From Actinomycetota bacterium (lineage in GTDB: Bacteria > Actinomycetota > Acidimicrobiia > Acidimicrobiales > Ilumatobacteraceae): a stretch of DNA of 64,000 nucleotides. Position 1 is the first letter of the stretch, and the number at the start of each line of letters is the position of its first letter. Shown here in pieces: positions 7,579 through 15,570 of the stretch. Both the position numbers and the translations under genes were made by a program. Location: the NCBI GenBank assembly GCA_030645495.1, contig JAUSLV010000022.1, forward strand, positions 124,001-188,000. The letters are read 5' to 3'. The notes under the pieces are model-generated. The model saw nothing but the letters and a program-made list of their open reading frames with translations. It did no database searches and was not told where the DNA came from.

Positions 7579-9164
7579 CCACCACCCTCGACGACCGCGT
7601 GCGCGTGCTGATGGCCCGCCTTGCCGGCGCCACCCCGTTGGCACCCGAGTTCGAACTGCTCGTCGACCGCCCCGTCGCTGTGGTGACGACGCCTGCCGGT
7701 CCGCCCCGCGGGTGGAAGCCGCTCGTCGCCGCAGCCGCCGCGCTTGCATTTATGGTCGCCGGGATCGCGATCTACGTCAGCCGCGACACCGACACCGCCT
7801 CGATCACCAAGCCGACCACGCTGCAGCTGGCCACCGATCTGCCCGACGGCTGGCAGCTGTTGAAGGCCGTCGGACCCGGCACGTTCACGACCGAGGGCTT
7901 CCCGCCCATGTTCGACATGACGGTGTACGCGACCGACCGCGCGCCATTGGGCCCGGTGGTGGGCGTCACCTCGGGACAGCACGGTTTGTCCGGAGGTGAC
8001 TTCACCAACACGACCCCCACGAAACTGGCCGATGGCCGCCGAGCGTCGCTCAGCGATGTCCAGGGTGGCACCCGCTGGGCCGACGTGGAGGTCACCCCCG
8101 GCACGTGGGTCGGCATCGAGTCGCGCGGCATCGACGACGCGGCGCTGCTGCTGCTGGCGGCGACGATCACGATCGGCACGGACCGCTCGGCGACGTTCGC
8201 CACCGAGGCCGCTGCTGCTGCTGGCCTGTCGCTCGCCGGCTCGGGCTCGCTGCCCGGCGTTCCGGTCTTCTACACCCCTGACTCGAACGCGTCGCAGTTG
8301 CCGAACGGGATGACCGCCTCCAGCTACGCGGTGCCGACGCTCAGCAGCGAGATCGAAATCGCGACGTTCATGCCGACGCCCTTCAGTCGGGCGTTGCTGG
8401 GGCTGAACGTCGGACTCGGCGACGAGGGCGGCACGCTGGTCGCCGAGACGCTCCGTTCCACCAATCGGATCGGCATCTACCTCGAGCGCGATGGCGTGGC
8501 GTTCTACGCCACCGTGCCGCCGGGCGCGCAGGACGAGTTCGCTACGCTCATGGACGCGATGCACCCCGTGTCGGCCGCCGAGTGGCAGCGCGCTGTCGCA
8601 CACAACCCGGTCGAGCCCGTCGAGTCGACAGTGCCGCCGGTGGAGACCACCGCCGCGCCGTCCACCCAGGGTCCGGTCACGAAGACGGTCGAGTACACGA
8701 CGACTGTCACCCCGTCTGCTGCCACGGGCGTGTACGAGCTCCTGCTCACCGGGTCCGATGGCAGCACACTCCACTTCACCGCCAGGTACGCCGGGCCGAC
8801 GATCACCATCTCGTCCGATCCCGCACTGGGCAAGGTGTCCACGACTGACATCAACGTCACCCGTGTCTCTGATGATGGTTCGTACAGCAGCTCGGTCAAT
8901 GGGTCGCAGCCGCGATTCATCGACGGCGAGGTCTCCGCCAACTCCCCGGCGGTGCGGATGGTGGTCGTCGCCGACGGCGTCCGGTACGTCATCGACCTCG
9001 TGCAACCCGACCCCACCTACCCGGTGAAGTTCGGCGTGTTCATGGTGACGAGCGATGCCCCCCCTCGATCAGCTCGCCCCGACCTTCCTCGACAAGAACG
9101 GCAAACCCACCGGCGACATGTGACGCCGCCCGAATCGGTAGCGCAGGTATGCCCGAAACAGTAG
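7575..9164 (+). CDS. One-pass membrane protein, probable sigma-factor partner; frame shifts near the 3' end
   Basis: 529 residues as read. The cytoplasmic N-terminus has 'TPLAPEFELLVD', matched by 'APLAPSFDSLLS' in the protein at 11009. A membrane segment (about 48-68) and a long extracytoplasmic part follow, including a Thr/Val linker near residue 350. No enzymatic motif is seen. The last ~35 residues are odd (Arg/Pro/Gln-rich). A run of seven C at 9058-9064 precedes them, and dropping one C gives a natural-looking ending 'APLDQLAPTFLDKNGKPTGDM' stopping at 9123. An indel in the C run, real or from sequencing, is likely. Confidence 0.7.
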   Translation: MTTTLDDRVRVLMARLAGATPLAPEFELLVDRPVAVVTTPAGPPRGWKPLVAAAAALAFMVAGIAIYVSRDTDTASITKPTTLQLATDLPDGWQLLKAVGPGTFTTEGFPPMFDMTVYATDRAPLGPVVGVTSGQHGLSGGDFTNTTPTKLADGRRASLSDVQGGTRWADVEVTPGTWVGIESRGIDDAALLLLAATITIGTDRSATFATEAAAAAGLSLAGSGSLPGVPVFYTPDSNASQLPNGMTASSYAVPTLSSEIEIATFMPTPFSRALLGLNVGLGDEGGTLVAETLRSTNRIGIYLERDGVAFYATVPPGAQDEFATLMDAMHPVSAAEWQRAVAHNPVEPVESTVPPVETTAAPSTQGPVTKTVEYTTTVTPSAATGVYELLLTGSDGSTLHFTARYAGPTITISSDPALGKVSTTDINVTRVSDDGSYSSSVNGSQPRFIDGEVSANSPAVRMVVVADGVRYVIDLVQPDPTYPVKFGVFMVTSDAPPRSARPDLPRQERQTHRRHVTPPESVAQVCPKQ

Positions 9165-9220
9165 CGTTACCAGGCCCGAAACAGTAGCGTTACCAGGCCC
9201 GAAATGGTAGCGTACCGGTC
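9129..9220 (+). repeat. Four tandem 23-bp repeats (iteron-like)
   Basis: Four exactly adjacent 23-bp units start at 9129, 9152, 9175 and 9198. Each begins CCCGAAnnnGTAGCG; units 2 and 3 are identical and 1 and 4 diverge. Within the units a small dyad is visible, clearest in unit 4 as GGTA-GCG-TACC. The array ends immediately before the ATG at 9221, so it occupies the whole promoter and leader of the ATPase gene. It is probably a multi-site operator for that gene. Confidence 0.85.
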
Positions 9221-10513
9221 ATGGTCAGCAACCTGGACCTATCCTCCTACCTGCCGAGAGTGGTCGACGACGAGATCGACGCGCTCGTCGCCGGCGGCGC
9301 CAGCGCCATCGCCATCGAGGGCGCGAAGGCGGTCGGCAAGTCGGCCACGGCGGCGCAACGGGTAACCACGACCTTCTTGCTCGAACAACCGGCCACTCGC
9401 GAGGTGCTGCAGGCTGATCCGGCTCGGATCCTGACCGGTGGTTCCGCGCTGATCGACGAGTGGCAGCATCTGCCCGCCACGTGGGACACGGTGCGCCGCG
9501 CCGTCGATGCCGGTGCTGCGCCGGGGCAGTTCTTCCTCACGGGCTCGGCCTCGGCGCTCGACCCCGGCACACACAGCGGTGCCGGACGCATCCTGAAGGT
9601 GCGGATGCGCCCGATGAGCCTGGCGGAGCGAGGCATCACCATGCCGACGGTCTCCCTCGGGGCGCTGCTGGGCGGCGAGCGCCCGACGATCGGTGGCGAT
9701 ACCAGGCTGGGCCTCACGGACTACGTCGACGAGATCGTCGCCTCCGGCTTTCCGGCCCTGCGCGGCCTCAGCGATCGCGTTCGACGGGCTCAGCTGCGCG
9801 GGTACGTCGAGCGGGTGATCGATCGCGACTTCCCAGAATGGGGGCGCCAGGTGCGCAACCCGGCAGCGCTGCACCGATGGCTCGTGGCGTATGCCGCAGC
9901 CACTTCGACGTGCGCCGCGTACGACGTGATCCGCGATGCGTCGTCGGCGGGCGAAGGCGATAAGCCCGCCAAGTCGACCACCCAGCCGTACCGCGACACG
10001 CTCGAGCGCCTCTACCTGCTCGACCCGCTGCCCGGCTGGTCGCCGTCGCGCAACCACATCCGCGAGCTGGCCAATGCCCCGAAGCACCATCTGGTCGATC
10101 CAGCGCTGGCGGCATCCCTGCTCGGTCTCGGCGCGGGCGCTCTCCTCGACGGGCAGGACGGCGCGGTCGTCATCCCGCGGGCGGGGTCGCCGTTGGGCGC
10201 GCTCTTCGAGTCACTTGTCGCGCTCAGCGTTCGCGTCTACGCGCAGGGCTGCGAGGCCACCACCAGCCATTTCCGCACCCATCGCGGCGAACATGAGGTC
10301 GACCTGGTCGTCGAGCGCGACGACGGCAAGGTGCTGGCGATCGAGGTGAAGCTGTCGGCAACCGTCGACGACAGCGATGTGCGTCACCTGCGATGGCTCG
10401 GCGAGCGCCTGGGCGACGACCTGCTCGATGCGGTGATCGTCACCACTGGTTCACACGCCTACCGCCGCGCCGACGGAGTCGCCGTGGTGCCGGCTGCCCT
10501 GCTCGGGCCATGA
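9221..10513 (+). CDS. AAA_14 / DUF4143 ATPase
   Basis: 430 residues. Walker A 'GAKAVGKS' is at residues 34-41, Walker B 'ALIDEWQ' near 76-82, and a sensor-like 'FFLTGSAS' follows, as in the AAA_14 domain. The C-terminal DUF4143 region ends with 'HEVDLVVERDDGKVLAIEVK', an E-D-(E)xK pattern of the PD-(D/E)XK nuclease fold. Proteins of this family are widespread and poorly understood; roles in mobile-element or defence biology have been proposed. It is monocistronic and its start abuts the tandem repeat array, suggesting tight control. GC content is similar to its neighbours. Confidence 0.88.
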   Translation: MVSNLDLSSYLPRVVDDEIDALVAGGASAIAIEGAKAVGKSATAAQRVTTTFLLEQPATREVLQADPARILTGGSALIDEWQHLPATWDTVRRAVDAGAAPGQFFLTGSASALDPGTHSGAGRILKVRMRPMSLAERGITMPTVSLGALLGGERPTIGGDTRLGLTDYVDEIVASGFPALRGLSDRVRRAQLRGYVERVIDRDFPEWGRQVRNPAALHRWLVAYAAATSTCAAYDVIRDASSAGEGDKPAKSTTQPYRDTLERLYLLDPLPGWSPSRNHIRELANAPKHHLVDPALAASLLGLGAGALLDGQDGAVVIPRAGSPLGALFESLVALSVRVYAQGCEATTSHFRTHRGEHEVDLVVERDDGKVLAIEVKLSATVDDSDVRHLRWLGERLGDDLLDAVIVTTGSHAYRRADGVAVVPAALLGP

Positions 10514-10556
10514 GAACCGATGGCGGGTTCGGTGGAGCGGCGGCATCGTATGGGTG

Positions 10557-11012
10557 ATGGACCAGCGCGACGAGGAGTTGTGCCGCAAGCATGCGGATGA
10601 GCTGATTCGCTTCGCGACCACGCTCGTCGGGCCGTCCGCGGCGCACGACGTGGTGGCGGGTGCCGTGGTGCGGGCGATGACCTCGGCATCCTGGCCGACG
10701 GTGGCCGAGCCCCGCGCGTACCTGTTCCGCACGGTGCTGAACGAGGCGCGTGGCGTGTGCCGCGCGGATCGCCGCCGCGGCCTGCGTGAGGCGCGCACCG
10801 CACCCACCGAGCGGTTCGAGTCGTCATCGATCAGCCTCGAAGTCCGCGACGCAATGGCCCGGCTGTCGCTGCGCCAACGGTCGGTGCTGTACCTCGCGTA
10901 CTGGCTCGATCTGTCCGTTGACGAGATCACCGCCACGTTGCAGCTCTCCCGTCGCACCACCGAACGCGAGCTCACTACTGCGCGACACGAGTTGGAGGTA
11001 CACCTCGCATGA
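10557..11012 (+). CDS. Short ECF-type sigma factor
   Basis: 151 residues, a paralogue of the sigma factor at 7120. Region 2 contains 'HADELIRFATTLVGPSAAHDVVAGAVVRAM' and 'EPRAYLFRTVLNEARGVCR'. Region 4 contains 'LSLRQRSVLYLAYWLDLSVDEITATLQLSRRTTERELTTARHEL'. ATG 10557 is chosen over the adjacent GTG 10554. The stop overlaps the downstream membrane gene by 4 bp (ATGA). Only 43 bp separate it from the DUF4143 ATPase, so its promoter must be compact or lie inside that gene. Confidence 0.88.
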   Translation: MDQRDEELCRKHADELIRFATTLVGPSAAHDVVAGAVVRAMTSASWPTVAEPRAYLFRTVLNEARGVCRADRRRGLREARTAPTERFESSSISLEVRDAMARLSLRQRSVLYLAYWLDLSVDEITATLQLSRRTTERELTTARHELEVHLA

Positions 11013-11812
11013 ACACCAAATGGTCACCCGCGGTTGAGCGTGCGCTGCGCGAAGTCGGCGACACCGCCCCGCTCGCGCCGAGCTTCGACTCGCTGCTGTC
11101 GATGCAGCCGACACCCGCTGCGCCGCGGGGCCGACGCGCGGGCACGTTCGCCGCCGCAGCGCTCGCACTCGCCGCCGCCGTTGCCTTGGTGGTGGTCGTG
11201 CTGCCCTCCGATGATGACGGCTCAGCCAGCATCGTGGGCACTTCGGTCGCTGCGCCCGACGACGGCGAAGCTGCGCGACTCGCCGAGATCTGCGCGATGG
11301 AGGGCACGGGGCAGGAGTTCCCCGGCAGAGTGCTGGACTCCCTCCGCGACTCCCCTGGAACCGTTGATGGGGCAGACGTGGTGCATCGCTTCTTCCAGCA
11401 GTGCGACCCCGCCACGCTGTGGCAGAACCAGTGGCAGGCAGTGCTCGATGTCGCCGGGTTGACGGTGCGGGAGCAGTCGCGGCGCGAGTTGGCGGTCTCG
11501 GTGGTGGACGACACGATCGAGCTGGCCTTCGCTCGGGTGGGTGGCCTACCGCACGAGCTGCATGCGACCGTGTTCGCCTTCGCCTCGTATCAAACTCCGA
11601 TCGGCTATCTCTCGATGGATCGGCCGGGTACCCTCGGCACCTTCATCCCCCGCTCGGCCGACGGCGTGCAGTTCGCCGATGGCGTCAGCACCGACGAGGT
11701 CGATCGCTACTCCACCGCGGGCCTTGCTCCTGGCTGGTACCTCGTGTGTGCCACCCTCACGGTCCCCTACGGGCGCGACGTGTGTGGCTCCGTCCACCTC
11801 CGAGAGCCCTGA
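11009..11812 (+). CDS. One-pass membrane protein, probable sigma-factor partner
   Basis: 267 residues: a cytoplasmic N-terminus with 'TAPLAPSFDSLLS', a membrane segment at about 44-65 ('AGTFAAAALALAAAVALVVVVL') and a short extracytoplasmic domain. It is the smallest of the partner proteins here but shares their plan and the PLAP motif with the protein at 7575. The ATGA overlap with the sigma gene shows coupling. No known anti-sigma zinc motif (HxxxCxxC) is present, so any sigma-binding mode would be non-standard. Function is inferred from context. Confidence 0.7.
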   Translation: MNTKWSPAVERALREVGDTAPLAPSFDSLLSMQPTPAAPRGRRAGTFAAAALALAAAVALVVVVLPSDDDGSASIVGTSVAAPDDGEAARLAEICAMEGTGQEFPGRVLDSLRDSPGTVDGADVVHRFFQQCDPATLWQNQWQAVLDVAGLTVREQSRRELAVSVVDDTIELAFARVGGLPHELHATVFAFASYQTPIGYLSMDRPGTLGTFIPRSADGVQFADGVSTDEVDRYSTAGLAPGWYLVCATLTVPYGRDVCGSVHLREP

Positions 11813-11816
11813 CGGC

Positions 11817-12164
11817 CTACAGCGCGAGGTGCAGGCGAATCGCCTCGTCCACCTCGGCCAGCAGATCGACCGGCACCCGGCCCACCGGGGCACCGACGCG
11901 ATCCATGTCGACCGAGCGGATCTGCTCGGCCTGCGCCTTCGAGTCGATGGTCAGCCCGGTGGCCTTCGCCGGCAGCAGCACTTGGAAGGGATACACCCGA
12001 TCCGTGTTGGACGTCACCGGCACCACCGTCACCACGCCCCGGCCGAGGCGCTCGGCGGTGCCGTTGGCGCCGTCATTGCTGACGATCACCGCCGGCCGCA
12101 GCTTGTTCGCCTCGCTGTCGCGGACAGGGTCGAGGTCGACCAGGTGGATCTCGCCGCGGCGCAT
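11817..12164 (-). CDS. mazF: MazF/PemK-family endoribonuclease toxin
   Basis: 115 residues, standard for MazF mRNA interferases. The family start 'MRRGEIHLVDLDPVRDSEANKLRPAVIVSND' is present with the conserved Arg-Pro, followed by 'VVTVVPVTSN' and the C-terminal 'IRSVDMDRVGAPVG'. The ATG at 12164 overlaps the antitoxin stop by 1 nt, so the pair is coupled. Catalysis would rest on the conserved Arg after 'NKL' and the Thr/Ser of 'PVTS'. Confidence 0.9.
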   Translation of the reverse strand: MRRGEIHLVDLDPVRDSEANKLRPAVIVSNDGANGTAERLGRGVVTVVPVTSNTDRVYPFQVLLPAKATGLTIDSKAQAEQIRSVDMDRVGAPVGRVPVDLLAEVDEAIRLHLAL

Positions 12165-12382
12165 CAGGCCAGGCCGTCGCCGACGACCGAGCCCCACGCA
12201 GCAGCGTCGTCGCTGGCTGACCAGGTGGCCCACGCGTCGGCGTAGGCATCGCCGAGTTCGGATGCCCGCAGCAGCCGGACGGCCTGGTGCAGCACGGCCG
12301 ACCGCGAGGCGATGCCGTTGGTCTCGGCATACGCATCGAGGAACTCGACGTCGTCGTCGGGGAGGCTGACGCTGACCTTCAT
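12164..12382 (-). CDS. Ribbon-helix-helix antitoxin partner of MazF
   Basis: 72 residues. The N-terminus 'MKVSVSLPDDDVEFLDAYAETNGIASRSAVLHQAVRLL' is a typical ribbon-helix-helix DNA-binding domain. The acidic and aromatic C-terminus ('WATWSASDDAAAWG') would bind and inhibit the toxin. It is first in the two-gene operon, as usual, and should autorepress. A small dyad lies just upstream at 12393-12403. Confidence 0.88.
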   Translation of the reverse strand: MKVSVSLPDDDVEFLDAYAETNGIASRSAVLHQAVRLLRASELGDAYADAWATWSASDDAAAWGSVVGDGLA

Positions 12383-12392
12383 ACTCTGATAC

Positions 12393-12403
12393 TACCGACG
12401 GTA
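12393..12403. promoter_or_regulatory. Candidate antitoxin operator
   Basis: TACCG-A-CGGTA, a perfect 5-bp dyad centred 16 bp upstream of the antitoxin start, in a short AT-richer stretch. Ribbon-helix-helix antitoxins bind such sites. The assignment is by position only. Confidence 0.35.
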
Positions 12404-12495
12404 CGACTCGGGTATCAATGGATTCGACCCGGCGCCCAATTCGAAATCGGAACGACGAGACGACGCGCACACATGAAGGCGAGTGGGTAGCAGGC

Positions 12496-13620
12496 TCACG
12501 CCGCAGCCGTGTACACGTCGGCACCGAAGCACGGGGTCGACGGGTGCCCGGCGTACCCGAGCCGGTCGAGGCCCCACAGCTGCTCGAGGCTGCACAGCAA
12601 CGAGTAGTGGTTGTACGACGTGTCGCTCACCGAACCGGGTGCGACCGCCGCCCCGATCAGCACGGCACCGATCCGCCCACCGCCCGGGCCACTCACGCCT
12701 GCCGGGCCGTCGAGGTTCGGGCTCGGCAGGTCGCCGCAACAACTCCCGGCGTCCTTCAGGTCGCCGCCGGCCTCGGCTTCGTCGAACGTGATGATCAGCA
12801 AACCACCGTCGGCCATGGCGGGCGAGACGAGGATCTTCGGCACCCAGGTGCGCAGCCACTCGTCGGCTCGGGGTGCGCCGCCCGCACTGCCATCGGCGCA
12901 GGGCGAGTCGTGGCCGTCGTCGCACAGCCCGGGCACCAGGTACGACAGGTTCGGGGTGCTGGCCAGCGTGGCGATGTCCGCCTCGAACTCGTCGAGGTCG
13001 ACCACGTTCGTGGCGCAGTCTGGTGAGTCGATGATCGAGTGGAAGTACACGAACGGCATGTGCCGTGTGGCGTACCCGTCGTCGGGGAGCGCCGACTGGT
13101 CGGTGTCGGCGGTGCCGACCACCGGGTGGCGGCACGAGGCAGCTTGGTCGGGGTCGGCCGCCATGTCCTGGCCGTATGCCCGCCAGGTGAGACCGGCGGC
13201 GGTGAGTTGGTCGCCGATCGTGAGCACGCTGCTGGGGAACACGCAACCGTCGCCCAACACCTGCCCGTACTCGCCGGTACCCGTCGACACGAACTCGCTG
13301 TACGTCGTGCAGCCGAACTGCGTGGATGGGTTCGGCGCCTGCCCGCTGATCTGCCCGAGGTAGTTGCCCAGGCTGTTGTGCGCGATCCCGTAAAACTGGG
13401 TGAGCAGCACACCTTGTTCGGTGAGGTCGTTCGCCAGGTACGGCATCGCCGCGTCGGGGCCGAACGACTCCTCGTAGCTGGTGTTCTCCAGCATGATCAC
13501 GAACACGTGCGCCGGCTTCGGTGGCGCAACCGACGTGGACGGATCGGTCCGCTGGTCAGCGGATGTGCAGCCGAGCAACAACGCCCCGACCGCGACGAAC
13601 CCCGCGGCGGTTCGGATCAT
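12496..13620 (-). CDS. Secreted lipoprotein phosphoesterase (acid phosphatase / phospholipase C-like)
   Basis: 374 residues. A lipoprotein signal with lipobox 'LLLGC' is followed by the phosphoesterase family domain: 'HVFVIMLENTSYEESFGPDAAMPYLANDL' near the N-terminus, 'GNYLGQISGQ', 'LLIITFDEAEAGGD' and the C-terminal 'TSYNHYSLLCSLEQLWGL'. The Glu/Asn of 'MLENTS' and the Asp of 'TFDEAE' are the expected metal and catalytic positions. It would act outside the membrane on phosphate esters, perhaps phospholipids or teichoic-acid-like substrates. It is divergent from the ABC exporter operon at 13704. Confidence 0.85.
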   Translation of the reverse strand: MIRTAAGFVAVGALLLGCTSADQRTDPSTSVAPPKPAHVFVIMLENTSYEESFGPDAAMPYLANDLTEQGVLLTQFYGIAHNSLGNYLGQISGQAPNPSTQFGCTTYSEFVSTGTGEYGQVLGDGCVFPSSVLTIGDQLTAAGLTWRAYGQDMAADPDQAASCRHPVVGTADTDQSALPDDGYATRHMPFVYFHSIIDSPDCATNVVDLDEFEADIATLASTPNLSYLVPGLCDDGHDSPCADGSAGGAPRADEWLRTWVPKILVSPAMADGGLLIITFDEAEAGGDLKDAGSCCGDLPSPNLDGPAGVSGPGGGRIGAVLIGAAVAPGSVSDTSYNHYSLLCSLEQLWGLDRLGYAGHPSTPCFGADVYTAAA

Positions 13621-13703
13621 GCGGTCACGCTACCGACCCGGCGAGGGAACTCCGGCCCTAGGGCAACGGCGCCGGGGCGCACACCATGGTGGTGGAGGCT
13701 TCC

Positions 13704-14390
13704 ATGGACGAACCTCGCGCCACTGTCGTCGCGTTGCGCGGCGTGACTCGCACCTATCGCCGCGCCGGAAGCCCGGTGCAGGCGCTGCGCGGTGTCGACC
13801 TGGAGATCGTGGCCGGCGAGCTGGTGGTGCTGATGGGCCCCAGCGGGTGCGGCAAGACCACGCTGTTGCACGTGCTCGGCGGGCTCGATCGTGCCGACGG
13901 CGGCGTGGCCACGGTTGCCGGGGTCGACCTGATGGCTGCCGGCCAGGGCGATCTCGATCGGCTGCGCCAACGCCACGTGGGCATCATGCTGCAGTCCGAC
14001 AACCTGCTGGCCACGGCGACAGCGCGCGATCAAGTGGCGCTGCGGCTGCTGGCCCGCGGCATGGGCTGGCGTGCCGCCCGCGCCGAAGCCGATCGCCTGC
14101 TGGGCCTGGTGGGCCTGAGCGACCGCGTGCACCACCGCCCGGCCGCTCTCTCCGGTGGAGAGCAGCAGCGGGTGGCGCTGGCTCGCGCGCTCGCCGGTGG
14201 CCCCGAGCTGGTGATCGCCGACGAACCGACCGGCGAGCTGGACAGCGACACCACCCGCGGCATGGTGGAGTTGATCGCGCGCACCAACCGCGAGTTGGGG
14301 TGCACGTTCGTGATCGCCACTCACGACCCGCTGCTCGCGGAGGGGGTCGGCAGGGTCGTGTGCATGCGCGACGGGCAGGTGGTGGCGTGA
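13704..14390 (+). CDS. ABC transporter ATP-binding protein, MacB/LolD type
   Basis: 228 residues with Walker A 'GPSGCGKTT' (about 45-53), a Q-loop in '[10 protein letters not shown]', signature '[15 protein letters not shown]', Walker B '[12 protein letters not shown]' and switch His in 'IATHD'. This is the type VII ABC family that works with FtsX-like permeases to extrude lipids, lipoproteins or peptides. An in-frame ATG lies at 13686, but GGAGG at 13694-13698 sits 5 nt before ATG 13704, which decides the start. Its stop overlaps the first permease start (TGATG). Confidence 0.92.
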   Translation: MDEPRATVVALRGVTRTYRRAGSPVQALRGVDLEIVAGELVVLMGPSGCGKTTLLHVLGGLDRADGGVATVAGVDLMAAGQGDLDRLRQRHVGIMLQSDNLLATATARDQVALRLLARGMGWRAARAEADRLLGLVGLSDRVHHRPAALSGGEQQRVALARALAGGPELVIADEPTGELDSDTTRGMVELIARTNRELGCTFVIATHDPLLAEGVGRVVCMRDGQVVA

Positions 14391-15568
14391 TGCGCACGAG
14401 CCCCCGCAACCGCACCCACGACTCGCTGTCGCTGCGGATGCGCGCCCGCCTCGCGCTGGGCGACCTGCGCGCAGATCCGCTGCGCACGATGTTGGCTGTG
14501 ATGGTGCTGACCCCGATGGCCGCCAGCTGGTTCCTGCTGGCCACCATCTCGGGTTCGCTCGACCTGCTGGGCAAGACCGGCTTCGAGCGCAACCTGGTGG
14601 TCACCGAGACCGACGTGTTCGACCTGGCCAACATCCGCCTCGGCGCCGATGAGTTGGCCGCGGCCACGGCAGCCGCCGGGAACGACGCCGACTCGGTGAC
14701 GGCGGCGATCCTGCGCATCGTGCGGATGGACGAGCGCGTGCTGCAGTTGCGCGCCGCCCCCACCGAAACCTGGCTGCCGGTGCACGACATTCGCCTGCTG
14801 GACGGTCGCCTGCCCGACGCGACCGCCGACGAGATCGCGGTGACACGGGCGGTGACGGTTGCCACCGGGTGGAAGGTGGGCGATCGCGTGCGGGTGTTCG
14901 GCACCGAGTTCACAGTCACGGCCGAGCTGCAGGGTGCAGGCAGCAAAGTGGCCGCGTTGTGGCTGCCGCTCGCTCGCGCCGAGACGTTGTTCGACCGGCC
15001 GGGCGAGTTCCAGATGGTGATCATCCGCCTGCGTGCCGGGGCCGACGGCGACGAGGTGCGCGCTCGCCTGCGCGCTGCCATGCCCGGCTACCTGGTGGTC
15101 GACGAGTCGGCGATCGACGCCGAGGCCACCCGCGGTGTGCGCTCGCTGGGCGAACTGGCCTTGGTGTTCACCGCGGTGGGTATCCTCGGCCTGGCGGTGG
15201 GCAGCGCCAACGCGACGGCGCTCACGCTCGCCGAGCGTGGCCGGTCGGTGGGCCTGCTGCGCGTGATCGGCTTCGGCCCGCGCAGCGTGCGCGGCCTGCT
15301 CACGATGCGCGCGCTGTTCCTCACCGCGGCAGCGCTCGTGGCCGGGCTGGCAGTCGCCTGGCCGATCATCTACGCCCGCGACTCGTTCGTGCTGCGGTCG
15401 TTCACGATCGCGCCTCGGCTGTCGCCGCTCACCGCGGTGGCCGGGTGTGCGCTCTCACTGGCCAGCGCCTGGCTGGGTTCGCTGCTCGCCTCGCGACGGG
15501 TACTCGCCCGCTCGGCCGGCGGGCTGGTGGCGGGCGGCGCAGCGAGCGGCTACGGAGGGGAGCGCTGA
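14390..15568 (+). CDS. FtsX/MacB-like ABC transporter permease
   Basis: 392 residues. One membrane segment near the N-terminus (about 35-60) is followed by a ~200-residue periplasm-side domain and three further membrane segments at the C-terminus ('LALVFTAVGILGLAVG...' onward), the FtsX/MacB topology. 'ALTLAERGRSVGLLRVIGF' is the conserved coupling region. It starts inside the ATPase stop codon and precedes a second permease, so the complex may be a heterodimer of permeases with one ATPase type. Confidence 0.88.
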   Translation: MRTSPRNRTHDSLSLRMRARLALGDLRADPLRTMLAVMVLTPMAASWFLLATISGSLDLLGKTGFERNLVVTETDVFDLANIRLGADELAAATAAAGNDADSVTAAILRIVRMDERVLQLRAAPTETWLPVHDIRLLDGRLPDATADEIAVTRAVTVATGWKVGDRVRVFGTEFTVTAELQGAGSKVAALWLPLARAETLFDRPGEFQMVIIRLRAGADGDEVRARLRAAMPGYLVVDESAIDAEATRGVRSLGELALVFTAVGILGLAVGSANATALTLAERGRSVGLLRVIGFGPRSVRGLLTMRALFLTAAALVAGLAVAWPIIYARDSFVLRSFTIAPRLSPLTAVAGCALSLASAWLGSLLASRRVLARSAGGLVAGGAASGYGGER

Positions 15569-15570
15569 CC

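Noticed and set aside
9129-9220. CRISPR-like array
   Set aside because: Units are directly adjacent with no spacers, and no cas genes are present.
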